Source of the DNA: Pleomorphomonas sp. JP5
GTDB lineage: Bacteria > Pseudomonadota > Alphaproteobacteria > Rhizobiales > Pleomorphomonadaceae
DNA length: 64,000 nt
Assembly: GCF_023721815.1 (NCBI RefSeq)
Contig: NZ_JAMDLI010000006.1
Span: 268,773 to 332,772, forward strand
Direction of reading: 5' to 3'
Below the pieces are notes generated by a model that saw nothing but the letters and a program-made list of their open reading frames with translations, had not been told where the DNA came from and did no database searches. The stretch's first letter is position 1, and every line of letters starts with the position of its first letter. A program made the translations under genes and the position numbers. Below, piece by piece: positions 9,498 to 17,482 of the stretch.

Positions 9498-10103
9498 GAT
9501 CCAGAGGGCGGGGCGGACGCCGCCTGTACACCAGCCGTCGGCGATGTTGCCCTTCAGGACGTTGTTGCCCTGGATGCCGATGTTGCCGTCGCCGTGGATG
9601 TAGACGGCCTTGACGCCGAGGCGGCCGGGCGAGCGCAGCCACCACCACCATGTGCCGCCGTCGCCGCGCCAGAGATTGGCCGAGCGCCTGGCGTTGTTCT
9701 CGTCCTTGCGCTCGAACCAGTAGCGCCGCTTGCGCCCCTCGTCGTAGAGCTTGGCGCTGCTGTCGCCGAAATAGCGGCAGACCGCCTCCTCGATGCTGAG
9801 GAGGAACACGCGGTCCTCGGTGTCGTCTCCGCCCGGCGTGCCATACCACTGATTGTCGAGGTTCTTGTTGACGATCGGAACGATCCGCGCCCTGTCGGCC
9901 GCACCGAAACCGTCGAGAAACGCGCCGTTGAGATGGCGTCGCAAGGCGCAGTCGGCCCAGGTGATGTCGGTGTAGGCGTCGTGATAGGGGCGCTGATCGA
10001 TGATCCGCTCGGTGATGACGAGCGCCGCGCCATCGCGGACATCCAGCACGCGCCAGTCAAGACCGCCGAAGGACTGCGACGCGCCAATCTCCATATCGCC
10101 CAT
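9489..10103 (-). CDS. DUF6273 domain protein
   Basis: A 204-residue protein with the features of the DUF6273 family: FGGLDWRVLDV near the N-terminus and a C-terminal WWWWLRSPGRLG block ending GGVRPALWI. No signal peptide or membrane helix is present. The family is common in Firmicutes and in mobile DNA, and its biochemical role is not established. Here it stands alone, flanked by palindromic repeats on both sides (9356-9497 and 10124-10222), which is consistent with acquisition. The stop lies in the arm of repeat copy A. Confidence 0.75.
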   Translation of the reverse strand: MGDMEIGASQSFGGLDWRVLDVRDGAALVITERIIDQRPYHDAYTDITWADCALRRHLNGAFLDGFGAADRARIVPIVNKNLDNQWYGTPGGDDTEDRVFLLSIEEAVCRYFGDSSAKLYDEGRKRRYWFERKDENNARRSANLWRGDGGTWWWWLRSPGRLGVKAVYIHGDGNIGIQGNNVLKGNIADGWCTGGVRPALWIRA

Positions 10104-10123
10104 TTGGGTGCATCATCCCTAGA

Positions 10124-10167
10124 GCAACTCCAGCAAAAGTGGATACCGGTTTTGCGCCCGGAGTTGC
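10124..10167. repeat. 44-base palindrome
   Basis: Outer arms GCAACTCC/GGAGTTGC enclose the core GCAAAAGTGG/ACCGGTTTTGC. It is the same fold as at 4385, with the outer arms changed on both sides so that pairing is kept. It lies just upstream of the DUF6273 start. Confidence 0.85.
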
Positions 10168-10183
10168 GTGAAAACAAAGAGAG

Positions 10184-10222
10184 AGAGCATGTTGGCGAAC
10201 CAGGGTTCGCCGGACGTGCTCT
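10184..10222. repeat. AGAGCA-bordered hairpin
   Basis: Arms AGAGCA and TGCTCT enclose GGCGAACC/GGTTCGCC with a short loop. This is another member of the AGAGCA-bordered palindromes also seen at 28101 and 63406. The remaining bases up to the toxin promoter contain a weaker hairpin (CTTGCCCGACT/AGTCGGCAAG near 10249-10278) and no gene. Confidence 0.7.
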
Positions 10223-10333
10223 AGCGACAGGCCATGTCGCTGTTTTTAAACTTGCCCGACTCTTTTCCCAAGTCGGCAAGACCAAATCAAGCTGCGAGGC
10301 GCATTTCTTCAGGGAGCGCGGACTTTCGCCCCC

Positions 10334-10367
10334 TTGAAGCCAGTAGCACTGAGTGCTACCTATAGAC
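10334..10367 (+). promoter_or_regulatory. Promoter and 17-base palindromic operator of the TA module
   Basis: A perfect palindrome GTAGCACTGAGTGCTAC (10343-10359) lies 8 bases before the toxin ATG. A candidate -35 TTGAAG (10334-10339) and -10 TACCTA (10357-10362) with 17-base spacing would bracket it, so a bound antitoxin would block RNA polymerase. The predicted transcript start falls at about the ATG, implying a leaderless mRNA. The palindrome is seen directly; the promoter elements are inferred. Confidence 0.6.
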
Positions 10368-10733
10368 ATGCGAGAGCGTACATTCAAGACAGCTTGGTTT
10401 GCCAAGGCTGCCCGCAAGGCGAGGATCTCCGATCAGGAGCCGTCCGAGGCAATCCGGCAAGTGGCGCTTGGTCAAGCCGACGATCTCGGCGGCGGCGTGT
10501 TCAAGAAGCGGCTCAACGAGAACCGTCATCGCTCGATTGTGCTCGCAAAGGCTGGTGAGTTCTGGGTGTTCACCTACCTGTTCGCCAAGCAGGATCGAGC
10601 AAACATTGACGACGATGAGCTGGAAGCGTTCCGCAAGCTCGCGGAGCTATACCGCCGGAAGACGGCGAGCGATCTGGAAGCCGAGCTGAAGGTCGGCGCA
10701 TTGGTGGAGATTTGCCATGACAGCGAAGCGTAA
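10368..10733 (+). CDS. RelE-like (PF06296 type) toxin of type II TA module
   Basis: A 121-residue RelE/ParE-superfamily toxin of the variant that begins FKTAWFAKAARKARISD and continues LGGGVFKKRLNENR, then FVYLFAKQDRANI-like residues (here FTYLFAKQDRANIDDDEL). Relatives are mRNA interferases that act at the ribosome. The ATG at 10368 is chosen because family members start at this point; a GTG at 10353 lies inside the operator. The antitoxin overlaps its 3' end by 17 bases. Toxin-first order is typical of HigBA-like modules. Confidence 0.85.
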   Translation: MRERTFKTAWFAKAARKARISDQEPSEAIRQVALGQADDLGGGVFKKRLNENRHRSIVLAKAGEFWVFTYLFAKQDRANIDDDELEAFRKLAELYRRKTASDLEAELKVGALVEICHDSEA

Positions 10734-11040
10734 GTTCAAGAGCGACGCCTTCGAGGCCATCCACAGCGCCGTCCTTGGCATGTACGAGGCGGGGACCGTC
10801 GACAAGGAAACGATGAAGACCTTCGACGAGACGTGTCTGTCGGTGCCGGTGGTCCTCTCGCCCGAGGAGATCAAGGCGCTGCGGGAAAGAAACCGCGTCA
10901 GCCAGCCGGTGTTCGCCCGCTATCTCAACACCAGCGAGTCCACCGTGCAGAAGTGGGAGACCGGCGCCAAGCGGCCGAGCGGCCCGGCGCTGAAGCTGCT
11001 CGATATCGTCCAGAAGCACGGGCTCGCGATGCTCGCCTGA
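10717..11040 (+). CDS. HigA-like XRE antitoxin
   Basis: A 107-residue antitoxin. The C-terminal half is a helix-turn-helix (IKALRERNRVSQPVFARYLN, then STVQKWETGAKRPSG) of the COG2944 type; the N-terminal half would wrap the toxin. It overlaps the toxin gene by 17 bases, ensuring coupled translation. It is the expected ligand of the palindrome at 10343-10359. Confidence 0.87.
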   Translation: MTAKRKFKSDAFEAIHSAVLGMYEAGTVDKETMKTFDETCLSVPVVLSPEEIKALRERNRVSQPVFARYLNTSESTVQKWETGAKRPSGPALKLLDIVQKHGLAMLA

Positions 11041-11059
11041 GCCATTCCGGAACGAAGCC

Positions 11060-11854
11060 TCAATTCGTCGTGGTAGCGCCCGCCGCCAGCGCCAGCGTCA
11101 CCTCCTGCGCCAGCAGGTCGCAGATGAACAGCTTGGCGGCCACCGGGCTCATTTCGCCGCGCTGGGGCAGCGGGGAGACCGGCGTCGTCACGAAGACGAC
11201 GTCGCAGAGGTCTTCGAGGCCGCCGAACTGGCGGCCGGAGATCGCCACCGTGAAGGCGCCCGCCGCGCGGGATTGCGTCAGGAAGCGCTCGGCCGGCACG
11301 GTCAGACCGGTTTCGGAAATGGCGATCACCACGCTGTCCTCACCGCGCGCGCCGGCCACCTCGTCGGCGAGGATCGGGTCCTGGAAGGCGCGGGCGACGA
11401 GGCCGAGGCGCGAGAAGCGGTAGGCGAACAGTTCGGCGACGATGCCCGACACGCCCGAGCCGAACACGTCGACATGGCGGGCCGCCATGAGCCGCGCCGC
11501 CACCGTCTTGAGGTCGGCCTCGGAAATGGTGTCCGAGGTCGACCTGAGGGCGGCGATCATGCGGTCGGCAAGCTCGGACGAGCCGCGCGTCTCGTCGGAG
11601 CGACGGTAGGCGATGTCGGAGGCCAGCGCGATCTTCAGCTCGCGAAAGCCGGCAAAGCCCATCTGCCGGCAGAAGCGGACGATGGTCGCCTCGCCCGCCC
11701 CGCATTGCAGCGCCAGTTCGGCCGTCGAGGCGCGGATGGCGGCTTCGGGCTGCCCGAGAATGTAGCCGCCGACCCGCGACAGCGCCTCGGGCATCTCGTC
11801 CATCGCCCCCTGGATCTCGGCCAGAAGTCCCCGTCCGAACAGCGTATCGACCAC
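11060..11854 (-). CDS. MurR/RpiR family regulator
   Basis: A 264-residue sugar-phosphate-responsive regulator. An N-terminal helix-turn-helix of the RpiR type (TAELALQCGAGEATIVRFCR, then MGFAGFRELKIAL; about 1-80) is followed by a SIS domain (about 110-240; VDVFGSGVSGIVAELFAY). The start is a GTG with GGGAG 11 bases upstream. It is the last gene of a minus-strand cluster with a PHP hydrolase and an ABC importer. In such clusters the RpiR protein normally senses a phosphorylated sugar made from the imported substrate. Confidence 0.9.
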   Translation of the reverse strand: MVDTLFGRGLLAEIQGAMDEMPEALSRVGGYILGQPEAAIRASTAELALQCGAGEATIVRFCRQMGFAGFRELKIALASDIAYRRSDETRGSSELADRMIAALRSTSDTISEADLKTVAARLMAARHVDVFGSGVSGIVAELFAYRFSRLGLVARAFQDPILADEVAGARGEDSVVIAISETGLTVPAERFLTQSRAAGAFTVAISGRQFGGLEDLCDVVFVTTPVSPLPQRGEMSPVAAKLFICDLLAQEVTLALAAGATTTN

Positions 11855-11902
11855 CGTGTATCAGTCTCCCGAGAGCATGCGAGTCCGCCGATCTATAGCA
11901 GA

Positions 11903-12808
11903 TCAACGCCAGACCGGGTTGCTCCAGGCGCGGCGGCCGACGGCGTCGGTGACGATGACGCGCAGCCAGGGGCTGCCCTCGAGCCCGTCGAGCGGCAGCG
12001 ACACGCGGCTCATGCCGGTGCCGAAGCTGTGCTCGTACTGGTAGCCCCGGCCGATGGCGAGAACGCCGGAGGCCGGCGAGCATTCGACGATCAGCCGGTC
12101 GCCCTCGAAGGCGAGGTTGTGGATCTCGGGACCCTGGCTCGAATAGAAGGCGCCGGCCTTGAGCGCGGCGAGGATGGCCTCGGCGCTGTTGTCGGCCGCC
12201 TTCACCATCACCCAGGCGGCGCCGAAATCCGGCGCCTTGAAATGCGCGTCGTCGGACGCATAGGCGAGGAGCCGCCGGCCCTTGTCGGCGAGGCCGTCGA
12301 GCATGTAGGCGCCGTCGCCCTTGTCGTGAACGATCTGGCAGCCGTGGTTGTAGATCTCCACCGCGTGGCAGGCGTCGGCCACGGTCTCGGCGTCGGCCAG
12401 CGACAGCTGGTACCAGGCCGGATGGGCCATGCCGACGAAGGCGCCGGCCGCCCGGGCGCGGCGGGCCAGCGCCGGGCCGTCCTCGGTCTCGGCGGTGGGC
12501 GCGAAATCGGCCGGCAGGCCGACGGCCACCAGATGCCAGAGGTCGCTCATCTCGGTGCGCGGGGCGTGCAGCTCGGCGCCGAGGATCAGCGTCAGGCTAT
12601 CGACCGGGCCGGCATCGGTGATCGGGAAGCCGTAGGACGGCAGGAAATGGTCGGTGATCGACAGGAAATCGTAGCCGGCGGCGCGATAGCGGCTCACCAC
12701 CTCGTCCGGCGGCAGGCGGCCATCGGAGCGGTTGGTGTGGGTGTGGATGTTGCCCTTGAGGAAGCGGCCGGGGGCGGTAAAGGCGTTGAAGGCGGCGAAG
12801 TCGGTCAT
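11903..12808 (-). CDS. PHP-domain metal-dependent hydrolase (CehA/McbA type)
   Basis: A roughly 301-residue PHP-fold enzyme. Metal-ligand motifs are visible near the N-terminus (GNIHTHTNRSDG, then FLSITDHF) and later (GAELHAPR, AYASDDAHFK). Family members hydrolyse phosphoesters or carbamates. The cluster context with an importer and a sugar-phosphate-sensing regulator suggests it cleaves the imported substrate or its phosphate, but this is inference. The ATG at 12808 is preceded by GGATGA; starts at 12817 or 12880 are also open. No signal peptide is seen, so it acts in the cytoplasm. Confidence 0.8.
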   Translation of the reverse strand: MTDFAAFNAFTAPGRFLKGNIHTHTNRSDGRLPPDEVVSRYRAAGYDFLSITDHFLPSYGFPITDAGPVDSLTLILGAELHAPRTEMSDLWHLVAVGLPADFAPTAETEDGPALARRARAAGAFVGMAHPAWYQLSLADAETVADACHAVEIYNHGCQIVHDKGDGAYMLDGLADKGRRLLAYASDDAHFKAPDFGAAWVMVKAADNSAEAILAALKAGAFYSSQGPEIHNLAFEGDRLIVECSPASGVLAIGRGYQYEHSFGTGMSRVSLPLDGLEGSPWLRVIVTDAVGRRAWSNPVWR

Positions 12809-12881
12809 GTCGATCATCCGGAAAGGAAGGGGCGCGGGGGCGACCGGAGCGGAGGCATGTCCCCCGCTCCGGCGCTTCATG

Positions 12882-14162
12882 TCACTTGGCGATCAGGTCG
12901 TCGGTGGCGTTGACCATTTCGGCAAGGCCGTCGTCGACCGAGAGGTCGCCGCTCATCACCTCGGCGATCAGGTCGCGCTGGGTGCGCCAGATCTCCACGG
13001 CGTTGGTGCCGGGGTAGCCGGCCCAGGGGGCGGCGCGGTCGATCTGGTCGAGCGATGTGCGCCAGTTGGGATGGCTGGCGTAGAAGTCGCCCAAGAGCTC
13101 CGGCGCCATGGCCTTCTGGTTGGTGGGCATGTAGCCCGAGCCGAGCACGGCGATCTTCTGGCCTTCCGGCGAGGAGATGAACTTGACGTACTCCCAGGCG
13201 GCGGCCTGCTTCTCGGCGTCCTTGGCGAGGATCAGCGCGCCATTGCCGCCGGTCGGCACCTTGCCGGCTTCCTTGTTCGTGACCGGGAACACGGCGGTGC
13301 CCACGGTGAACTTGCCGGCCGTCATCTCCTCGAAGGAGCGGGCCGAGTTGACCGACTGCACGGTGAAGCCGGTGAGGCCGGCGACGAACTGCTGGCGGGC
13401 CTGGTCGAACTCCATCTGCTTCATGCCGCCTTCGGCAACGAAGCGACGGGCAAGCTCCAGCGCCGCGCGGCCGCTGTCGCCGTTCCAGGCCACGGTCTTG
13501 CCGTCTTCGTTCATGAAGGGCTGGCCCTGCTGCGAGATCAGGGCGCGCCACAGCCAGTCGTCCGGCCAGACGTCGATGGTGTAGGACGCGCCGGTAACGC
13601 CGCCGCCGAGGGCCGCCACCTTGGCGCCGAGGGCGAGCCAGCCGTCCCAGTCGGTCGGCAGGTGGGCGGTGTCGCCGCCGGCCTTCTCGATCAGCTCCTT
13701 GTTGTAGAAGACGATCGGCGTCGAGGCGTTGAAGGGCATGCCCCAGATCTTGCCGTCGACGGTGGTCAGGTTGATCATCGCCGGGTTGAAGTTGTCGTCG
13801 AGCCAGCCCTGGCCGCCTTCCTTGTCGATGAACGGCTTGAGGTCGACGATCTGGCCCTTGGGCTCCAGAACGCGCACCATCGCCGGCAACAGGTGATAGC
13901 CGGAGTGGTAGACGTCGGGCAGGTTGCCGGTCATGGAGTCGCGGATGATCGCCTGATGGCCGGCGTCGTAGCTCTCCGGCGAGGCGCGGAAGACGACCTT
14001 GATGTCCGGGTGCTTTTCCATGAAGGCCTTGGCTTCGGCCTCGTGGAAGTGGTTGTGGCCCGGCCAGGGATGCATCACCTCGATGGTGACTTCCGCTTGC
14101 GCGGAGGCGGCGGCGAAGGCTAGGCTTGCCGTTACGGCTGCGACGCCGAGGAGCCTGTTCAT
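12882..14162 (-). CDS. ABC importer substrate-binding protein (UgpB-like family 1)
   Basis: A 426-residue periplasmic binding protein of the carbohydrate/glycerol-phosphate family 1. A signal peptide (MNRLLGVAAVTASLAFAAAS, cleaved near AQA-EV) is followed by a two-lobed domain with the family landmarks PDVYHSGYHLLP and GKIWGMPFNASTPIVFYNKE. The ATG at 14162 has GGAGA upstream; upstream in-frame codons give arginine-rich non-coding sequence. It is placed after the two permeases and before the PHP hydrolase on the same strand. The exact ligand cannot be read from the sequence. Confidence 0.9.
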   Translation of the reverse strand: MNRLLGVAAVTASLAFAAASAQAEVTIEVMHPWPGHNHFHEAEAKAFMEKHPDIKVVFRASPESYDAGHQAIIRDSMTGNLPDVYHSGYHLLPAMVRVLEPKGQIVDLKPFIDKEGGQGWLDDNFNPAMINLTTVDGKIWGMPFNASTPIVFYNKELIEKAGGDTAHLPTDWDGWLALGAKVAALGGGVTGASYTIDVWPDDWLWRALISQQGQPFMNEDGKTVAWNGDSGRAALELARRFVAEGGMKQMEFDQARQQFVAGLTGFTVQSVNSARSFEEMTAGKFTVGTAVFPVTNKEAGKVPTGGNGALILAKDAEKQAAAWEYVKFISSPEGQKIAVLGSGYMPTNQKAMAPELLGDFYASHPNWRTSLDQIDRAAPWAGYPGTNAVEIWRTQRDLIAEVMSGDLSVDDGLAEMVNATDDLIAK

Positions 14163-14298
14163 TGGTGTTCTCCGTTGCTTCGGTGGACGACAGGAACGGC
14201 GCGCGGAACCGCCGCGGCCGGGGCGGGATGGGGCGCAATCCCATCCTGCCCGCCGGGCCCCGGCCACCGGCCGGAACCCGGAACGCGCTGGGGCCCGA

Positions 14299-15141
14299 CT
14301 ACTTCAGGCCCATGGTGGTGATGCCGCGGATGAAGTGCCGCTGCGCCAGAAGGAAGCCCAGCATCAGCGGCGCGGTGAGGATGGCGGCCGTCGCCATCAG
14401 CGCACCGTAGTTCTCCCCGCTCTCGACGTCGGTGAAATAGGCAAGGCCGAGCGGCGGCGTCATCAGCTCGTTGGAGCGGACGACGATCAGCGGCCAGTAG
14501 AGGTCGTTCCAGTGGGCGGTGACCGAGAACACCGCGAAGGCGGCGATGGCCGGCAGCGAGGCGGGCACCACGATGGTCCAGAGGATCGCGCCTTCCGACA
14601 TGCCGTCGAGCCGGGCGGCCTGGATGATCTCGTCCGGATAGGACTTGAAGGTCTGCCGGAACAGGAAGATCGCGAACACCGACAGGAAGAACGGCGCCAT
14701 CATGGCGAAATAGCTGTCGAGCGCGCCCATGGCGTTGAGCCCGAGATAGAGCGGCAATGCCGGCGCCTGGATCGGCACGGTAAGGCAGAACAGCACCGTG
14801 GCGAACAGCAGGTCGCGGCCGCGAAACTCGTATTTCGCCAGCGCGTAGGCGCAGGGAATGGCGGTGAGCAGCTGAACGATCAGGATGCCGGCGCAGACCA
14901 CCACGCCGTTCTTCATGAAGGTCAGCACCGGCGAGTGGGTGACCGACTGGATGTAGTAGCGGAGGCCGGTGAACTCGACCGGCAGCCAATGGAAGTCCGG
15001 CGTGAACAGTTCCTGCGGCGTGCGCACCGAGGTGACCAACAGCACGTAGAAGGGAAACAGGAACAGGAAGGCCAGGAACAGCAGCACCAGATGGGCGAGC
15101 AGCTGGCCGGGGCGGAAGCGGTAGGGCGAACGGACGGACAT
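14299..15141 (-). CDS. ABC importer permease (MalG/UgpE type)
   Basis: A 280-residue inner-membrane permease with six predicted helices and the EAA loop (IIQAARLDGMSEGAILWTIV), where it contacts the ATPase. It ends ITTMGLK, typical of this family. The start overlaps the stop of the preceding permease (TGATG), showing translational coupling. Confidence 0.92.
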   Translation of the reverse strand: MSVRSPYRFRPGQLLAHLVLLFLAFLFLFPFYVLLVTSVRTPQELFTPDFHWLPVEFTGLRYYIQSVTHSPVLTFMKNGVVVCAGILIVQLLTAIPCAYALAKYEFRGRDLLFATVLFCLTVPIQAPALPLYLGLNAMGALDSYFAMMAPFFLSVFAIFLFRQTFKSYPDEIIQAARLDGMSEGAILWTIVVPASLPAIAAFAVFSVTAHWNDLYWPLIVVRSNELMTPPLGLAYFTDVESGENYGALMATAAILTAPLMLGFLLAQRHFIRGITTMGLK

Positions 15142-16067
15142 CAGTAGTGCACCCTGCGATCGAGAACGCGGGCCTGCACCCAGGCGAACACCAGCATGAT
15201 CACCAGGAACACCGTGGTCATCGCCGCCGCCGAACCCATGCGGAAGTAGCTGAAGCCTTCGAGATAGGTGGTGTAGAGCAGCACGTCGGAGGCGCCGCGC
15301 GGCCCGCCGCGCGTGATGACGGCCACGGTGTCGAACACCTTGAAGGCGGTGATGGTGGAGGTCACCAGCACGAACATCATGGTCGGCCCGAGGAGCGGCA
15401 GCGTCACCGAGAAGAAGCGGTCGAGCTTGTCGTCCATGCCGTCGATGGCGGCGGCGTCGTAGAGGTCCTGCGGCACCGCCGTCAGTCCGGCGGAAAACAG
15501 CACCATGTTGAAGCCGGCAAGGCTCCAGATGTTGATGACGGCAAGGCCGGCCAGCGCGAGGCTGCGGTCGCCGAACACGTCGATGCCCGGCAGCCCCAGC
15601 GCGACGAGCAGCAGGTTGAACGGGCCGATGGTGCCGTGCAGCAGATATTTCCACACCATGGCCAGGGCGACGACGGTGGCCGTGACCGGCAGGAAGAACA
15701 CCAGCCGGTAGAGCCGGCCGCCATGGTCGAGCCCGTCGATCAGCACGGCGAGCAGCAGGCCCAGGATCACCGAGCCCGGCACCACCATGGCGACATAGGC
15801 GAAGGTGTTGAACAGCGCCCGCCGAAAGGTGCGGTCGTTCAGAAGCTGCAGGTAGTTGTCGAGCCCGACGAAGGGGATCGCGTCCTCGCCGAAGCGATAG
15901 TCGGTGAAGCTCATCGCCAGCATGACGACGATCGGGGCGAGCACGGTGAGCACCATCAGCGCCACCGCCGGGATCGCCATGGCATAGGCGACGCGGGCCG
16001 GCAGCACGGCGCCGAGCCGGCGCGGCCGGGCGGCGGCCGGCGCTTCGGTGAGCACGATGTCAGCCAT
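15141..16067 (-). CDS. ABC importer permease (MalF/UgpA type)
   Basis: A 308-residue partner permease. The N-terminal tail is Ala-rich, followed by a first helix (YAMAIPAVALMVLTVLAPIV) and the EAA loop (LYDAAAIDGMDDKLDRFFSV). The ATG at 16067 has GGGAGG upstream. It overlaps the ATPase gene by 8 bases upstream and the second permease by one base downstream, so the three are one operon. Confidence 0.92.
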   Translation of the reverse strand: MADIVLTEAPAAARPRRLGAVLPARVAYAMAIPAVALMVLTVLAPIVVMLAMSFTDYRFGEDAIPFVGLDNYLQLLNDRTFRRALFNTFAYVAMVVPGSVILGLLLAVLIDGLDHGGRLYRLVFFLPVTATVVALAMVWKYLLHGTIGPFNLLLVALGLPGIDVFGDRSLALAGLAVINIWSLAGFNMVLFSAGLTAVPQDLYDAAAIDGMDDKLDRFFSVTLPLLGPTMMFVLVTSTITAFKVFDTVAVITRGGPRGASDVLLYTTYLEGFSYFRMGSAAAMTTVFLVIMLVFAWVQARVLDRRVHY

Positions 16068-17205
16068 GGGCGTAGCCTCCCGTCGGGGTGACGTGGCGAC
16101 GGTCGAGCCGCTGGCCGGCGCCGTCGAACAGCAGCACATCGTCGGGCGTGAGATGCGCCAGAGCGCTGTCGCCGGAGAACAGGGCAAAGGCGCCCGCCGG
16201 CAGGCGCGCCGTCAGCGGATGACCGCCCGCCTCCGTCCTGAGGAACACCAGCGTCTCGTGGCCGAGGCCCTCGACGCGCTCGACGCGGCAGGCGACGGCA
16301 AGGCCGGGGGCGTCGGCGACAAGGCTCAGCGCTTCGGGCCGGAAGGCGGCGTGGGCGGCGCCCTTCCATTCGGCGGCGAACGGGGCAAAGCCGGCGTTGG
16401 CGGTGACGAGGGCGTCGAGGGGCAGCACGTTGATCTCGGGCGAGCCGATGAAGCGGGCGACCCGGAGGTCGCGCGGGTCGGCGTAGAGTTCGGCCGGGCT
16501 GGCGCACTGGACGATGCCGCCGTCCATCATCACCGCCACCCGGCTCGACATGGTCATCGCCTCGACCTGATCGTGGGTGACATAGATGAAGGTGGCGCCG
16601 AGCTTCTTGTGCAGCGCCGTGATCTCGCCGCGCATGGCGACACGCAGGCGGGCGTCGAGGTTGCTGAGCGGCTCGTCCATCAGGAAGACGCGCGGATGGC
16701 GGACGATGGCGCGGGCGAGCGCCACGCGCTGGCGCTGGCCGCCGGAGAGCGTCGCCGGCCGCCGGGCGAGAAGGCCGTCGATCTCCACCATCGCGGCCGC
16801 CCGGCCAACAGCCTCGCGGATGCGGGCGCGCCGTTCGCCGACGCCCGGCCACAGCCGGCCAACGAGCGGCAAGCGGGCGCCGCGCGGCAGCTCGCGCATC
16901 CTGAGCGGCGTCGCGATGTTCTCGGCCACTGTCATGTGCGGATAGAGGGCGTAGGACTGGAACACCATGGCGACGTCGCGCGCCTTGGGCGGCAGGTGAT
17001 CGACCGGCTCGCCGCCGATGGCGATCTCGCCCGATGTCTGCGGCGCCAGGCCGGCGATGATCCGGAGCAGCGTCGACTTGCCGCAGCCCGACGGCCCCAC
17101 CAGCGTCATGAACTCGCCCGGCCGCACCGACAGCGAGGCCGAACGGAGGGAGACGGTGTCCCCATAGCGCTTTTCGATCGCCGTGATCTCGACTGCGGCC
17201 GACAT
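16060..17205 (-). CDS. ABC importer ATPase (MalK/UgpC type)
   Basis: A 381-residue ATPase. Walker A GPSGCGKST, signature LSGGQRQRVALARAI and Walker B VFLMDEPLSNLD lie in the first 170 residues; the C-terminal third is a TOBE/MalK-like regulatory domain. The insertion after the Q loop (LRMRELPRGARLPLVGRLWP) is longer than usual. The ATG at 17205 has GAGGGG upstream. It is the first gene of the operon. Confidence 0.92.
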   Translation of the reverse strand: MSAAVEITAIEKRYGDTVSLRSASLSVRPGEFMTLVGPSGCGKSTLLRIIAGLAPQTSGEIAIGGEPVDHLPPKARDVAMVFQSYALYPHMTVAENIATPLRMRELPRGARLPLVGRLWPGVGERRARIREAVGRAAAMVEIDGLLARRPATLSGGQRQRVALARAIVRHPRVFLMDEPLSNLDARLRVAMRGEITALHKKLGATFIYVTHDQVEAMTMSSRVAVMMDGGIVQCASPAELYADPRDLRVARFIGSPEINVLPLDALVTANAGFAPFAAEWKGAAHAAFRPEALSLVADAPGLAVACRVERVEGLGHETLVFLRTEAGGHPLTARLPAGAFALFSGDSALAHLTPDDVLLFDGAGQRLDRRHVTPTGGYAHG

Positions 17206-17272
17206 GGCACCCCTCGCTGTTTTCGCAATGGATGCCTCGTAATGGAGTTTTGCTTCACTCAAATGACGCTTC

Positions 17273-17287
17273 GAAGAATTTTCCTTC
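17273..17287. promoter_or_regulatory. Candidate RpiR-type operator upstream of ABC operon
   Basis: An inverted repeat GAAGAATTTTCCTTC lies 68 bases upstream of the ATPase ATG, in a locally AT-rich promoter region. Paired GAA/TTC half-sites fit RpiR-family operators, but no second copy was found, so this is a weak proposal. Confidence 0.3.
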
Positions 17288-17431
17288 ACATCCGCCGCAA
17301 ACCGCTCACGACATCGCGCCCTGGCCTCGGCGATTCCGACGATAGCAAGGGTTCTTGAAGGCGATGCGTCGGCCTTCTCGAAACCGCAACCAGCCTGCGG
17401 CCGTTCACAGCTACGCTGTAGCCCCCATGCG

Positions 17432-17457
17432 AAAAGGCCCGGCGCGGGCCGGGCCTG
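17432..17457 (-). terminator. Rho-independent terminator of the chemoreceptor gene
   Basis: On the minus strand a GC-rich hairpin AGGCCCGGC/GCCGGGCCT with a short loop is followed by TTTTCG, 25 bases after the chemoreceptor stop. Confidence 0.75.
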
Positions 17458-17482
17458 ATCCTTCCTTGTCGTTGCGGAACCG

